NCBI RefSeq assembly: GCF_024868665.1
Contig: NC_079894.1
Coordinates: forward strand, 7,127,286 to 7,191,285
Origin: Triplophysa rosa
Lineage: Eukaryota; Chordata; Actinopteri; Cypriniformes; Nemacheilidae
Direction: 5' to 3'
DNA: 64,000 bases
Shown: in pieces, positions 46,016 to 56,978 of the stretch
Layout of the letters: every line of letters starts with the position of its first letter
Position numbering within the stretch: position 1 is the stretch's first letter
Translations under genes and position numbers: made by a program
The notes under the pieces: generated by a model
What the model was told of the DNA's origin: nothing
Databases searched by the model: none
Seen by the model: only the letters and a program-made list of their open reading frames with translations

Positions 46016-46684
46016 ACTTCTATATTTTACATGGCAAATATTATATTCATGGACAAAAATTTGTAAAATCTGCACTTAGCTGCAATTTATTTTTGTTAGA
46101 ATTGGAGATTTTAAAAAAATCTCTATTGCTTATAAATAACAAAAAAAATTACAAGTTGTTCAAATTTATGGAGACGTTTTTTTCAATTTAATATCCCGCC
46201 TGTTTTTATCATACAGTGTTTCTACGTATGCTCTTTTCGTTCTTTTCTTTTTTTTGTATTTAGAATTTGTCCATAGGAATGTCTCGGGTCACGTTTGCAT
46301 AGCGCGATCTCTGTCACATCGGGCAAGCAAGATTAAAAAGTATGTTATAAAGGAAGCTTTGCATAATCAGGACACTGTTATAGCTAACAATTTGGTCAGA
46401 ACATGTGCTGCCAGATATTACTGTTCTCAGCGGGTCGTGACTCGTGACTACTGACGACCGAGCACATTTTTAAACAGTCGCGCCTTTATAATTCGGCCTC
46501 GGATTGTAAATTTAGACAACCACATTTTGCTCTAACGAACTCTTCAAACTACATTTTGCAACACAACAACAGATGTATTTCAAAGGTTTGCCTTCGCTCA
46601 AATCAAACTAAACTAAACGGAAGTGCGGGTGCAGCTTCCTTTTCAAGTGAAATAAGCTCTCATCAACTACACTGAAATGAAACG

Positions 46685-46832
46685 TATGAATGAATTTCAC
46701 TAAGGTAGGTCGGTGTTTTTATTTCACTAGCAGTTATAAGAAGTATTTCAGTAATACATATGGATGAATTTCACGAAGTTTGATCAATGTTTTTATTTCA
46801 CTAGTGTTTGTAAGAGTAATTTCAATAATTAA
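46685..46832 (+). repeat. Two-copy direct repeat, 74 bp
   Basis: 'tgaatttcac' at 46691 and 46765, each followed by 'tgtttttatttcactag' and 'atttca(g/a)taat'. Offset 74. Confidence 0.7.
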
Positions 46833-47589
46833 GTTCTAAACGGCTCCTCATTCGATATGAGTCATGAAGTGTGTTATTTCACTTATTGAGCCGTAACTGT
46901 GCTAATGTGAGTACAGAGACCACCAGTCTCTTCTCACTTGACCATCTATGTTGTAAAAAAAATAGTATATTTCAAAATGAAAGTAAGTGATCCGTGAAGT
47001 TTGAGTTAGACACGTTCTTGTTTTTTCTACTTTAGATAACATTTACTTGATATTTTAACAAAAACTAAATGCAAGTTAATAAGTAGAATTTACTGTATTC
47101 TGGTTAGCAAGTTGTACTTGAATTATAGCAGCAAATTTTACTTAAAAAGTAAATTCTACAAGTTATTTTTTCAGTGTTTATTGATCATATTTACCTATAG
47201 GGTATGCAAACTTTTGAGCACAACTTTATGGAATAATCAAGCCAAATCTATTGCACAAGGAACTCAAAACATACAAAACATAATTACAAAATAAAAGCCA
47301 AACATGACATAAAAGCATACTGACAAAATAATGGAATTTTAATTTAGACTGAATTACTTAAAAATTGCCAGTTGAACAAGATTTATACCTGCAAAAAGAC
47401 CTCTGAGCCATAACTGCTCAGACATTATGGGACTAAGACATTGACTGACCTTTTTTTAATACCTTTGTACATCAATGCTAAATCACCTAAACATTCAATA
47501 ATCGCCCCAGCACTGGATCTTCTATTAGCTGACCTTTGCTCCCCATCCCCCCCCCACTAACACAGAGGAACAATCATTTCTATCATATT

Positions 47590-47890
47590 CGTCTCATTCA
47601 ACTATAATCTCATTATATAAGCGACTCTTCCTTGTGCCCAGTTTCTGTGTGTGAGCATCAGTGATTGATGGAGATAATGAGGGAGTCTGCATCCATTATC
47701 GCCGTGCAGGTCGCTGTGTGCAGCAAAATCAAAGCAGGACGCCATGGGATGGCTGAGCACAGCAGCCAGTCTCACTGATATATGGCGTTGCCTCAGGCTG
47801 CTGGGCAAATGACAAACCCATGATAATGCAATTATGTTCAATTTTGGAGCAGTGCAGATTGCCTTTCTCTAGACTAGCCATTTTTGAAGT
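47590..47890. promoter_or_regulatory. Candidate conserved non-coding element
   Basis: A balanced-composition block in AT-rich DNA, with homeobox-like words (gataatgag, cattatcgcc, gataatgcaattatg) and no repeat signature. A 79-residue minus-strand frame has no domain. Called on composition only. Confidence 0.25.
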
Positions 47891-49339
47891 TCAGAGGGGG
47901 AAATGTGAACATATCTAGAGCCTTGATGCTAGCAGGTGTATACATATGTATTCCCAGGCATCTACAATATGCAGATTTTTATAACAATACTATTACAATA
48001 TTATAATATTACAATAAGGTTGTATTTGTTAAAAAAAACTAAAAGCATTAGCTAACATGAACTATCAATGACATTATTGTTTTTCAGCATGAAATGTTCA
48101 TTAAAGCTGCAATCCGTAACTTTTTAAGCTTTTTAGAAATATTACTCATTGTTATTCAGTGTAGCTAAGTTTAACAAATGCAACTTTATTGTCAAGTTTT
48201 ACTGCCTACAGTATCTTTGTTTTTTAATGAACGTGCCAAATATGATCTATTTACACATTATACTGTAGGTTAATAAATAATGTGTTCATTAAATGTAGAA
48301 AAAGAAGGTTGAAAGCAAACTGAGAAAAAGCATTAGCAACAGTTGCCGGGGCTCACTGGCAATTTCACGCCTCACTTTCCTGACAGCAGAACAACATGCA
48401 TCATCTGCACAGAAGTGGTTTTCAAACTCATTTCACTTTTACATCTGAAATCAAACACATGCTGTCAGCATTTTGAGAAAAGGGACTGAAGGTGATCTAA
48501 GGAAAGCTGAGGGCTTACCTAAAACACAAAGATACACAAGTTAACAAGAGCTTTATATTGCATCACTCGCAGAAACAAATGGATTTTAAAAAATGATGAT
48601 TGTTTGAATAGGCTGCATCACCACTGGGGTCTCACGCACGCTGTTCAGTCTGCAGTAAAGCAGCGCAGATCCCACAGCGCAGCTCATCTGACACCCAGAC
48701 TGATCACATGACGCATGAAAAACAGCCGCAGCTTTGCCGGCTCATTTATTTACTGTGAGACTTTCTTTAGCAGTAAAGATGTCAGCAAATTAGCACCCGA
48801 GTATGCCAAAGGGTAGATGTGTTGTATTTGTTTCTCAAAAAACTGGTACACAAGGTTTTGAGACAAATACTAAAAGAATACTTTCATTGACAGACTGGTA
48901 CTAGGGTGAACCCAAACCTGAAACCTCAACATCATTAACACTTCACTGAGGGCCACTGATAGTGTTTCATGTGCTTTGTTCTCAATCTTTCAGCGTATAA
49001 GAATGAAGGAGAACTTAAACGAACAGAAGACAGTTAGCTGGATCACAGATCCATATGTCCTTGTTGCTTATTTATAATATTTCTCTTAAGCTTCATCTGA
49101 AGGTATAGCACAAAGATATGTTAGCCTTATCCCAAGTGAAAAAGTAAGGAACATCACTAGCAACTTCAATTTTATAGGGGCCAATAATATTTGCAATAAA
49201 ACAAAGTGGAGTAAACTCGGTTTAAAAAAGTATATATACACAGTATATATATATCTGTATATACTGTATATATAAAGCTGGTATACTATTTTAAAGTCTA
49301 TATTGTATATCTATTGTATACTATTTTAAAGTCTATATT

Positions 49340-49541
49340 GTATAGTCTATATTGTATATTGTGTTTTTGCTGTTTTGTACATTGCCTATTTCTATATTAT
49401 TGTACATTATTATTATTTTTTTATCATCTGTGTTCTGTCCTGTTGCTGTCTTTCTGTTGCAGTGTGGAGCTTCTGTCACTATAACAAATTCCTCGTATGT
49501 GGAAACATACTTGGCCAATAAAGCTCATTCTATTCTATTCT
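49340..49541 (+). mobile_element. LINE 3' end fragment with (TTCTA)n tail
   Basis: 'acttggccaataaagctcattctattctattc' style ending, related to the tail of the LINE at 13059-16383 ('cttggcaataaagctcttctg'). It is 5'-truncated and abuts the left end of the family-3 TTAA element. A second copy at 51248-51449 is part of the suspected assembly duplication. Confidence 0.72.
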
Positions 49542-50133
49542 AAAGGAGGGATTAAGCCGGTTCTGCCAATCTTATGTTAATCTTGAGTACCTGTAAAGTA
49601 GTATTGCGTTCTTCATATCTCTGAAAAGTGTTTCGTTTTCTCACATTTACAGAAGACAGATACAGCTGTACGATTATTTCCGAAGAAAGCCGACCTCCCG
49701 GGGGCGTTCCAATGGGCGGAGATAAAGACGAGTACGCGCAGCCTCTGCGTAACGTCCGCCAGCTGTTGCATGGATGTAAATACTGTACCAAAAAGTTTTG
49801 TTGTTGTCATAACGTTAACTATGGCTTACAGTTTGATCGAGCCTTACATATATGATCCAGAATCGGACCCCGAGTCTGTAGTAGAACAAGAACCACAGCA
49901 GCAACGACTATAGATGGACATCTCTATATGGTAAACACATCGTTATTCCTCGTTAGCTTTGCCGCTATTTTAAAATCGTATAATTCACCATTCATAATGA
50001 TTTAATTGTCTTCTGTATTTGCCCGTTTTTGAAAGGTGTAAATGCCTTGGTGCATTACAATGCCAACAGAGGCCGAAAATGTGTGCTGTCAAGAAATAGA
50101 GAAGGTAATGCTGTCATGAAAAGTATTTTATGT

Positions 50134-50185
50134 TATTTACATGTATTCATTTGGCAAACGCGTTTATCCAAATCGTTCTTACAAT
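50134..50185 (-). mobile_element. L2/SINE tail fragment
   Basis: 'catttggcaaacgcgtttat' and 'ccaaatcgttcttac' are a diverged reverse-strand copy of the tail at 59508-59535. It lies in the intron after exon 2 of the P2X7-like gene, just before the hAT insertion; the same bases recur at 52042-52093. Confidence 0.5.
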
Positions 50186-51204
50186 TAGTAGAGCAGGGCT
50201 AGTCAACTGGCGGCCCGCGGGCCAAATGCGGCCGTCAATTATCTTTACCTGGCCCGCCTTAACATTTCAAATAAGTGGAGATACTTTAAGAACGGTGTGC
50301 TTTAAATGCACGTCTGTCACGACTGACGTGAAGAAGAACCCAATTGCAGGCAGACGGAGATCAAGGGGTTAACAAAAAACTTTTATTAAATAAACAAAAC
50401 ACAAAACAAAGATCCACAAGGGGATATAACAATAACAGATAAATAATACACGAACATAGACAGGAACAATAAACTGGAATGGACTAAACTAACATAACAC
50501 TAGACACTAAATGACTGGACTAGACTAAACACTTACTAGGACTGGTGTTTACACAGCACACAGGAACACAGTGAACATGGAGTACATAGCAAGGACACCA
50601 CGCACAATGAACGAGCAACCAGACAATGAAACAAGAGGGCATTAAATAGGGAACACAAACGAAGGATAATTAACAAAGGCAGGTGGGGAACATTAGACAC
50701 GGGAGGAGAGCAATACATGAGACGAGAGGGGCGGGGCCAATGACAGGACACGAGAAAACACATGAGAACTAAAAACAAACAACTCATGGTCTTCTCACAT
50801 AAAACCCAAGGGCTCTGCCCCGATCCCGCCACACGACTAGAATTTCATAAACAAGACGGTGGGACCGAGAAAAGGCCCCCCCTTTAATGAACACCTCCAG
50901 GTGTTCATCAAGGGGTTGACTAACAAGACCTGACAGACTGGACCAAAGACAAAAACCAGACAAACATGGTGAACAAGACAAGGGGCAGACAAGACAACAA
51001 GACTAAGGGATTGGGGTGACTTAATAAAAATAACAAACATGGGAGGGGGGGTGGTGCAAAACAAGGGTTCAAAGGGGGCAAACCACAAGGATTGGGGGAA
51101 AAAAGTCCTAGTCCCCGGCTGCGCTCGAGGGCGCGGAGTCCTGGGGGACTTAGGACAAGTCCTGGGGGGGACAGTCTTTGACCCTGGGGGTTTCCCAGGG
51201 GCCA

Positions 51205-51205
51205 N
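51205..51205. other. Assembly gap marker (N)
   Basis: The only ambiguous base noticed in the window, placed exactly at the joint of the 1908-bp repeat. Confidence 0.95.
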
Positions 51206-52222
51206 CTATATTGTATATCTATTGTATACTATTTTAAAGTCTATATTGTATAGTCTATATTGTATATTGTGTTTTTGCTGTTTTGTACATTGCCTATTTC
51301 TATATTATTGTACATTATTATTATTTTTTTATCATCTGTGTTCTGTCCTGTTGCTGTCTTTCTGTTGCAGTGTGGAGCTTCTGTCACTATAACAAATTCC
51401 TCGTATGTGGAAACATACTTGGCCAATAAAGCTCATTCTATTCTATTCTAAAGGAGGGATTAAGCCGGTTCTGCCAATCTTATGTTAATCTTGAGTACCT
51501 GTAAAGTAGTATTGCGTTCTTCATATCTCTGAAAAGTGTTTCGTTTTCTCACATTTACAGAAGACAGATACAGCTGTACGATTATTTCCGAAGAAAGCCG
51601 ACCTCCCGGGGGCGTTCCAATGGGCGGAGATAAAGACGAGTACGCGCAGCCTCTGCGTAACGTCCGCCAGCTGTTGCATGGATGTAAATACTGTACCAAA
51701 AAGTTTTGTTGTTGTCATAACGTTAACTATGGCTTACAGTTTGATCGAGCCTTACATATATGATCCAGAATCGGACCCCGAGTCTGTAGTAGAACAAGAA
51801 CCACAGCAGCAACGACTATAGATGGACATCTCTATATGGTAAACACATCGTTATTCCTCGTTAGCTTTGCCGCTATTTTAAAATCGTATAAATCACCATT
51901 CATAATGATTTAATTGTCTTCTGTATTTGCCCGTTTTTGAAAGGTGTAAATGCCTTGGTGCATTACAATGCCAACAGAGGCCGAAAATGTGTGCTGTCAA
52001 GAAATAGAGAAGGTAATGCTGTCATGAAAAGTATTTTATGTTATTTACATGTATTCATTTGGCAAACGCGTTTATCCAAATCGTTCTTACAATTAGTAGA
52101 GCAGGGCTAGTCAACTGGCGGCCCGCGGGCCAAATGCGGCCGTCAATTATCTTTACCTGGCCCGCCTTAACATTTCAAATAAGTGGAGATACTTTAAGAA
52201 CGGTGTGCTTTAAATGCACGTC

Positions 52223-52780
52223 TGTCACGACTGACGTGAAGAAGAACCCAATTGCAGGCAGACGGAGATCAAGGGGTTAACAAAAAACATTTATTAAATA
52301 AACAAAACACAAAACAAAGATCCACAAGGGGATATAACAATAACAGATAAATAATACACGAACATAGACAGGAACAATAAACTGGAATGGACTAAACTAA
52401 CATAACACTAGACACTAAATGACTGGACTAGACTAAACACTTACTAGGACTGGTGTTTACACAGCACACAGGAACACAGTGAACATGGAGTACATAGCAA
52501 GGACACCACGCACAATGAACGAGCAACCAGACAATGAAACAAGAGGGCATTAAATAGGGAACACAAACGAAGGATAATTAACAAAGGCAGGTGGGGAACA
52601 TTAGACACGGGAGGAGAGCAATACATGAGACGAGAGGGGCGGGGCCAATGACAGGACACGAGAAAACACATGAGAACTAAAAACAAACAACTCATGGTCT
52701 TCTCACATAAAACCCAAGGGCTCTGCCCCGATCCCGCCACACGACTAGAATTTCATAAACAAGACGGTGGGACCGTGACA
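52223..52780 (-). mobile_element. LTR of a gypsy/ERV-like retroelement (3' LTR)
   Basis: On the minus strand it runs TGTCACGGTCCCACCG.. to ..CAGTCGTGACA (TG..CA ends), 558 bp. It carries a polyadenylation signal AATAAA and a T-rich stretch near its end. A polypurine tract AAGGGGGGGGCTC lies directly before it (plus coordinates 52781-52797), the normal position for a 3' LTR. The 6-bp CACGTC flanks the whole element at 52217-52222 and 53096-53101. No coding region survives. The duplicate is at 50315-50872. Confidence 0.82.
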
Positions 52781-53011
52781 GAGCCCCCCCCTTAATGAAC
52801 ACCTCCAGGTGTTCATCAAGGGGTTGACTAACAAGACCTGACAGACTGGACCAAAGACAAAAACCAGACAAACATGGTGAACAAGACAAGGGGCAGACAA
52901 GACAACAAGACTAAGGGATTGGGGTGACTTAATAAAAATAACAAACATGGGAGGGGGGGTGGGGCAAAACAAGAGTTCATGGGGGGTAAACCAAAAGGAT
53001 TGGGGAAACAA
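52781..53011 (-). mobile_element. Polypurine tract and internal remnant of the LTR element
   Basis: About 230 bases between the full LTR and the partial one: the polypurine tract, then purine-rich sequence ('gacaagacaaggggcagac'). No protein domain in any frame. Internal coding DNA has been deleted. Confidence 0.7.
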
Positions 53012-53095
53012 GTCTTCTCACATAAAACCCAAGGGCTCTGCCCCGATCCCGCCACACGGCTAGAATTTCATAAACAAGACGGTGGGACCGTGACA
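53012..53095 (-). mobile_element. Truncated 5' LTR
   Basis: 84 bases nearly identical to the first part of the LTR at 52223-52780 (plus-strand end gtgggaccgtgaca), followed by the target duplication CACGTC. The rest of this LTR is lost. Confidence 0.8.
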
Positions 53096-53101
53096 CACGT
53101 C

Positions 53102-54053
53102 CTCCTGAGACGCCACATCTTTAAAAGACCAAAACACTGCTACATTAATAACGAAAGTAATTCCCGCGGCTCATAATGTTTTACGTCTTAAAGCGATTTG
53201 ATCGGTCAGTCCAAGAAACTTAATGTTATTTACAACGTTATAATCAGCAATGCATTGCACAGCCACAGGCAATCGGTTTGTGCACGCGATAGGTCGTGTT
53301 CTAAAACGCGTTTTGTGCCCTTGAAAGTAGGCTAACTGTAGGAAGGGTACACCACGTGAATGGTTGTCTCAGATAAGGGGAAACGGTGTTGTTTTTATTA
53401 CTGCATTCATTATGAATAACGGCTATATTTACGAAAACAGCTGTTCATCTCCCCCAGAACTCGCACTATACAAAGGATCTGCCCTATAAGTGCGTGGGGC
53501 GCAAGAATGCGATCGGAATTCACCCGAAGATGTGATAATAGCGTTCAGTTTCTTGCACAGACCAATTGACTCGCTTTATAAGACGAGAATTTAACGTCAC
53601 AAGGGGCAGGGATTACTTTTGTGTTGAATGTATTTGCGTTTTTACTTTTATTGATTTAACTTTAATTCATTCAACCAAATATCTTCATAAATATCCTCTT
53701 GAAAAAACAATGCCACCCACATCTCGATGTACTGGAGGACTGTGGGTGAGTAAATTAGTAGCAATTTTTGGGTAAAGTAACGCATTAAGGAATATAAAAT
53801 ACAATTAAAAAGACAATATCCTTTTCAATTTAATATCATGAAAAAGGCACAAATACTGGATGCAATATTTGTGTGCATGTCTTAATCATGGCCTATAAGT
53901 AACAGCAACAAAAACAGTATAAAAGGAACAAAACGCAATAAATAACAGAAAAACAAAATAACAGAAGAAATGAGAATATGGTAAAAAACTGGCCCGCATC
54001 CTATTTATACTTTTGGAATCTGGCCCTCAAAGAAAAGTAGTTGAAGACCCTTG
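53102..54053. other. Right part of the hAT, non-coding
   Basis: Continues the hAT interior after the LTR insertion. Short frames only, no transposase motif. Confidence 0.55.
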
Positions 54054-54911
54054 TAGTAGAGCATACATTACGCCAAGCCTTAGCACTAATAACATCTCAT
54101 AGTCTATTCCTTGTTAATATGGCATTGTCGAATAATCCAAGTATTTTAAAGCTGTTGTTTTGTTAACTGTATGTATGTCATTAAATTAATATAGGCCTAT
54201 GGATTACTGTTTAAACATACATACATGATCCACACAGTGTGTTACACTGCCTGCATAGTCATTACCTAATTCTATAAAATGAAATGTTGAAAATAACCTG
54301 CAATTGTATAGTTACTGAGTTACTGCAAATTACATCTGTAACATGATGTCTTGTAATAATTTTTAAAAGGTAAGGACAAGAATACTTCAGGCACCAACCT
54401 GCAATGTATGACTGAACATCCTGGACTGGAGTCCAATTGCCTGAGTGTCTACGTATACACTGCAGAACATAAATAATATTCAGAGCTGACTATGGCCCAC
54501 TCAGAAGGAGAACGGAGTAGGAGTGAGTAACTTTAAAATTAACATATGTTTAACAGTATGTAACCTTACTGTTATGCCACATCATCAAACTTTCCATAGA
54601 ACAAATTAACTTTAAGAAATATTAATTGTATGTTCAAGGACATATAAACAATGCACATTAATACACATGCAAAGATGATTGTTGATGTCAATACAAATAT
54701 GAGGTTTATGTTGACATTATTGCAGTTAAGTACACAACTCTTTTCCAGGCTTTTCAGGTATTTGGCCTATCGCAGTTTTGTCAGCTGGTGCTGGGGATAT
54801 CTCGGCAGACATGTGCGTGTGGTCATTCCTGCATGTGTTGTCCAGCGGATTTGCCAGGAGTTTCCTGATGCTGATGGGAACTACGTTGGCTTCCGGCCAC
54901 CACTGGATTGA

Positions 54912-56288
54912 ACCTAGACACATGTCAGGCAACCAGCTCCTCTTTTGACGGCTTGTCACACTGCGCAGACAGGTCTTCTGGAATGGGACATTTTCTGAGT
55001 TCCTCAACAAAGACTTCAGGGTTGTCAAACACTTCCATGAATAGCAGTGTCATGAGGTCACTGATGTATCCTGGCATGGAAAGTTTGTGGTTTAAACGTT
55101 TTTGTTACCCTTGTTATATTTTTACACTTGTGTAAGTACTGTTACATTTTCATTTCTGTACCATTGAAATTTCTTTATATATTTTATAACATTCATAGAA
55201 CAACTTTTTACTTTTATAACTGCAAAACAAATATATACAGTATAATAAAGTGGACATATGTGGACATACCAAAAGTGGGCTCCGTTTTCTTGGGCTTGAC
55301 TATTGGTTGCCCCTTCTTTGATTTTGGGTACATCACGTAGTACACAGGTCGTTGCCTGTTCATGATCTGCATTTTCATTGTAATGCATTCCCGCTATATA
55401 GAGTCTAGAAAGATCAATAGTAAAAGAAAACAACTGTCAAGTGTATGTTATTCACATTGGACAATAATTATTCTTCTGTATAGTTTGTTTTACTGACAAG
55501 TGAAATATAAACTATTACCTGCATAATATTGTGGTGGCTCAGCTTTCCCACATCTTTGAGAAGTCTTTTGTTCAGCAGCATTTTCTTCTACTTTGTAATG
55601 TACCATGGTTCCTGTGATAAAACACATTTTGATAGGTTACAAATAAGTACAGTACTACTGTAACAGACACTATAATCACGTTGCTATACTACAATCCAAC
55701 TGATATTGACAGTATATTTCGGGCATTACTATACAACACTGTAAGTACTGTTCTACAGTACATTCACGACATAATCAACTCCTGTACAACTTTCAGCAGC
55801 TACATGTATTGCAAACTATACGTGAACAGTAGGTGTGTGTGGGGTGGTGAGAGAGCAAACTTGAAATGTTTTTTTAGATAAACAACGGGACACCTCTGGT
55901 TGTAAACAAATCAAACGCATGTAAATGCATCATTACATAATCCCAAAGAGACTGTACATCCGCAGTATGTGTTATTCATACTTACAAACATTTATGGAAT
56001 TTACTGTAAAGCTCATATTGGGCATGTATCGCTTGTGAAAGCTCACGTAAAAGATTACAACACAATTGAAATCCTGTGCCGTACCAGTATACATTGGTAA
56101 GACTTTAAAAAGCCATAATTTCATATACATTATAATATCATAGAAAGTAACGCTTTGTATTTTCTATTTTAAAACTCTGAAATGGCTAACTGCTATCATG
56201 ACAGCGGTCCAAATGATCCTGTTGTTTACATTACATGCACGGAGACGCCGATTGCTAACAAAACAGAGATATTTCACAAAGTACTTAC
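54912..56288. other. Middle of the family-3 element between the two opposed genes
   Basis: This should hold the later exons of the minus-strand THAP gene. I could not recognise any: frames are short and AT-rich. A block near 54950-55080 and another near 55270-55400 are less AT-rich and may be decayed exons (minus-strand frames there run through 54726-55028 and 55122-55433). Confidence 0.4.
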
Positions 56289-56566
56289 CGGCTGTGGTTC
56301 AGACTCCAAAACGGTCACTTTTATCGTTGGCACTGCTCCGTCATTCAGTTGCAAGTGACTTGAAAATCCAGAGTAAAACTGGTACTTGTTTGAGAAACAA
56401 TCGTCTTCGAAATGACAAAAAAAAAAAAACATTTTCGCAACTCCGTTTCTGTCTGTGAAAAACAAACTGCATCCACTGTTGTCTTACCTCCGGGTTCTTA
56501 GGAAAGCTAAACAATTTTAAACGATTTCTTTCCCTCACAGTCAAAAACACACTTCCTTTGTTCCAT
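56289..56566 (-). pseudogene. THAP first exon at the right end of the family-3 element
   Basis: ATG at 56566: MEQRKCVFDCEGK (first Cys pair, C-x3-C), then after a frameshift LFSFPKNPEVRQQWMQFV (the THAP Pro and Trp), then after a second frameshift CHFEDDCFSN and LNDGAVPTI (the AVPT end). The exon ends with QP and CAGCCG|GTAAGT. The second zinc Cys, three before His, reads Phe in a T-run. Layout, length (278 against 285 nt) and donor place match the THAP exon at 23604-23888. Inactive. Confidence 0.78.
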
Positions 56567-56978
56567 TGCAGATTCTTGGTATAATATAAATTGAAAAATC
56601 CTTCACAGCAGCACTGGCCACATCTCCTACACGAGTGAAACACGGTTATGGTTCGCCCGTAGGAGTTCTCTTCGCTGTTGCTGGGTGATGATGTATGGGC
56701 TCGCTATTTCTCTTGCTGGGTTACGCGTAGGCGTTCCTTTGCCGGGAGAATGATCCACTAAGGGACTAAGAAAAGTTGTTACGTAACGATTTTTCATGTT
56801 CGAAATTTTTTTTTCGAAACCTGTACGAGTGGGAGTGTATCAAGTGGGAGTGTATCAAGCACAGAAATATGTCCAACTCATTTTTTGACAAGTTGACCAT
56901 GTTAAGCATGAGAAGACCTCACGTTTAACATTGTAAAGAAGTCAGAATGCATGACACACCGTTGCACCACCCCTTTAA

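Larger units (their letters stand above)
40733..46255 (+). mobile_element. L1-type LINE, full-length layout but decayed
   Basis: 5' end gaggCCAAGATGGCGTC (YY1-like site at 40743-40752), then ORF1 (40978-41796), broken ORF2 (about 41860-46015) and a T-rich 3' UTR. ORF2 lacks the first part of the endonuclease and is split by a hAT at 43237-44214 and by at least one frameshift near 45065-45107. Target duplications were not found, so both outer limits are approximate. Confidence 0.82.
46256..49297. other. Intron, mostly unique
   Basis: No gene recognised. 46685-46832 is a short two-copy repeat. 47000-47185 has the inverted words 'aagtagaatttact' and 'agtaaattctac', probably a small MITE. 47590-47890 is a candidate conserved element. 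49225-49300 is (TA)-rich. Confidence 0.45.
49298..53110 (+). repeat. 1.9-kb direct duplication around a single N (suspected assembly artefact)
   Basis: 49298-51204 is repeated from 51206 at a constant offset of 1908, nearly base for base up to about 50865/52773. Several translated frames are identical between the copies. Position 51205 is N. The last ~330 bases before the N diverge through homopolymer and indel-like differences, typical of a low-quality contig end. Both copies carry LINE tail, exons 1 and 2 of the P2X7-like gene, hAT start and LTR. Confidence 0.85.
52102..54053. mobile_element. hAT element inside the family-3 TTAA element
   Basis: Left CAGGGCTAGTCAACTGGCGG, right in reverse CAAGGGTCTTCAACTAC. 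Target duplication TAGTAGAG at 52094-52101 and 54054-54061, perfect. The interior has GGCCCGCGGGCC and related words at the far end (ctggcccgcatcc, ctggccctc). No transposase remains. The LTR element at 52223-53095 is inserted 121 bp from its left end. A truncated duplicate begins at 50194. Confidence 0.85.
49821..54911 (+). pseudogene. P2X7 C-terminal (ballast)-like zinc-domain gene of the TTAA element
   Basis: Four exons are readable. Exon 1 49821-49930 (MAYSLIEPYIYDPESDPES.., stop TAG at its end, donor GTAAAC). Exon 2 50036-50104 (C-K-C then CITMPTEAENVCCQEIEK, with a one-base loss, donor GTAATG). Exon 3 54370-54521 (CMTEHPGLESNCL, stop TAA, donor GTGAGT). Exon 4 54749-54911 (AYRSFVSWCWGYLGRHV, VVIPACVVQRICQEFP, GNYVGFRPPLD, stop). 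The order W-C-x-C-x2-C, CC, CIT/CMT, AYR..W, IP-C...I..FP..G.Y.GF..P is that of the zinc-binding cytoplasmic ballast domain of the P2X7 receptor. It has no channel part, so it is a stand-alone domain protein. Two stops and a frameshift make it dead. Exons 1 and 2 recur at 51729-51838 and 51944-52012 in the suspected duplication. Confidence 0.75.
49539..56978. mobile_element. Large TTAA-type element, family 3, two opposed genes, heavily nested
   Basis: The right end, with TTAA at 56975-56978, reads in reverse aaggggtggtgcaacgg and goes on as in the copy at 35553-36897. The left end (taaaggagggattaagcc..) matches that copy's other end from 'ttaatcttgagtacct' on; its TTAA is mutated to TCTA or overlaps the LINE tail. 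Inside, a + strand gene starts near the left end (49821) and a THAP exon on - starts near the right end (56566). A hAT at 52102-54053 with an LTR element inside splits the + gene's long intron. The 49298-51204 part is duplicated (see 51205). Confidence 0.75.

Noticed and set aside
46254..46454. 66-residue frame after the L1
   Set aside because: No match to L1 ORF2 C-terminus or any domain; likely chance.
51241..52740. Second set of frames identical to 49333-50832
   Set aside because: Not separate genes; part of the suspected assembly duplication.
54651..54748. N-terminal part of the 86-residue frame ending 54911
   Set aside because: Intron sequence before the CTTTTCCAG acceptor; only 54749-54911 is exon.
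56567..56643. Upstream part of the 100-residue minus frame
   Set aside because: It opens with GTG and lies out of frame with the THAP start ATG at 56566.
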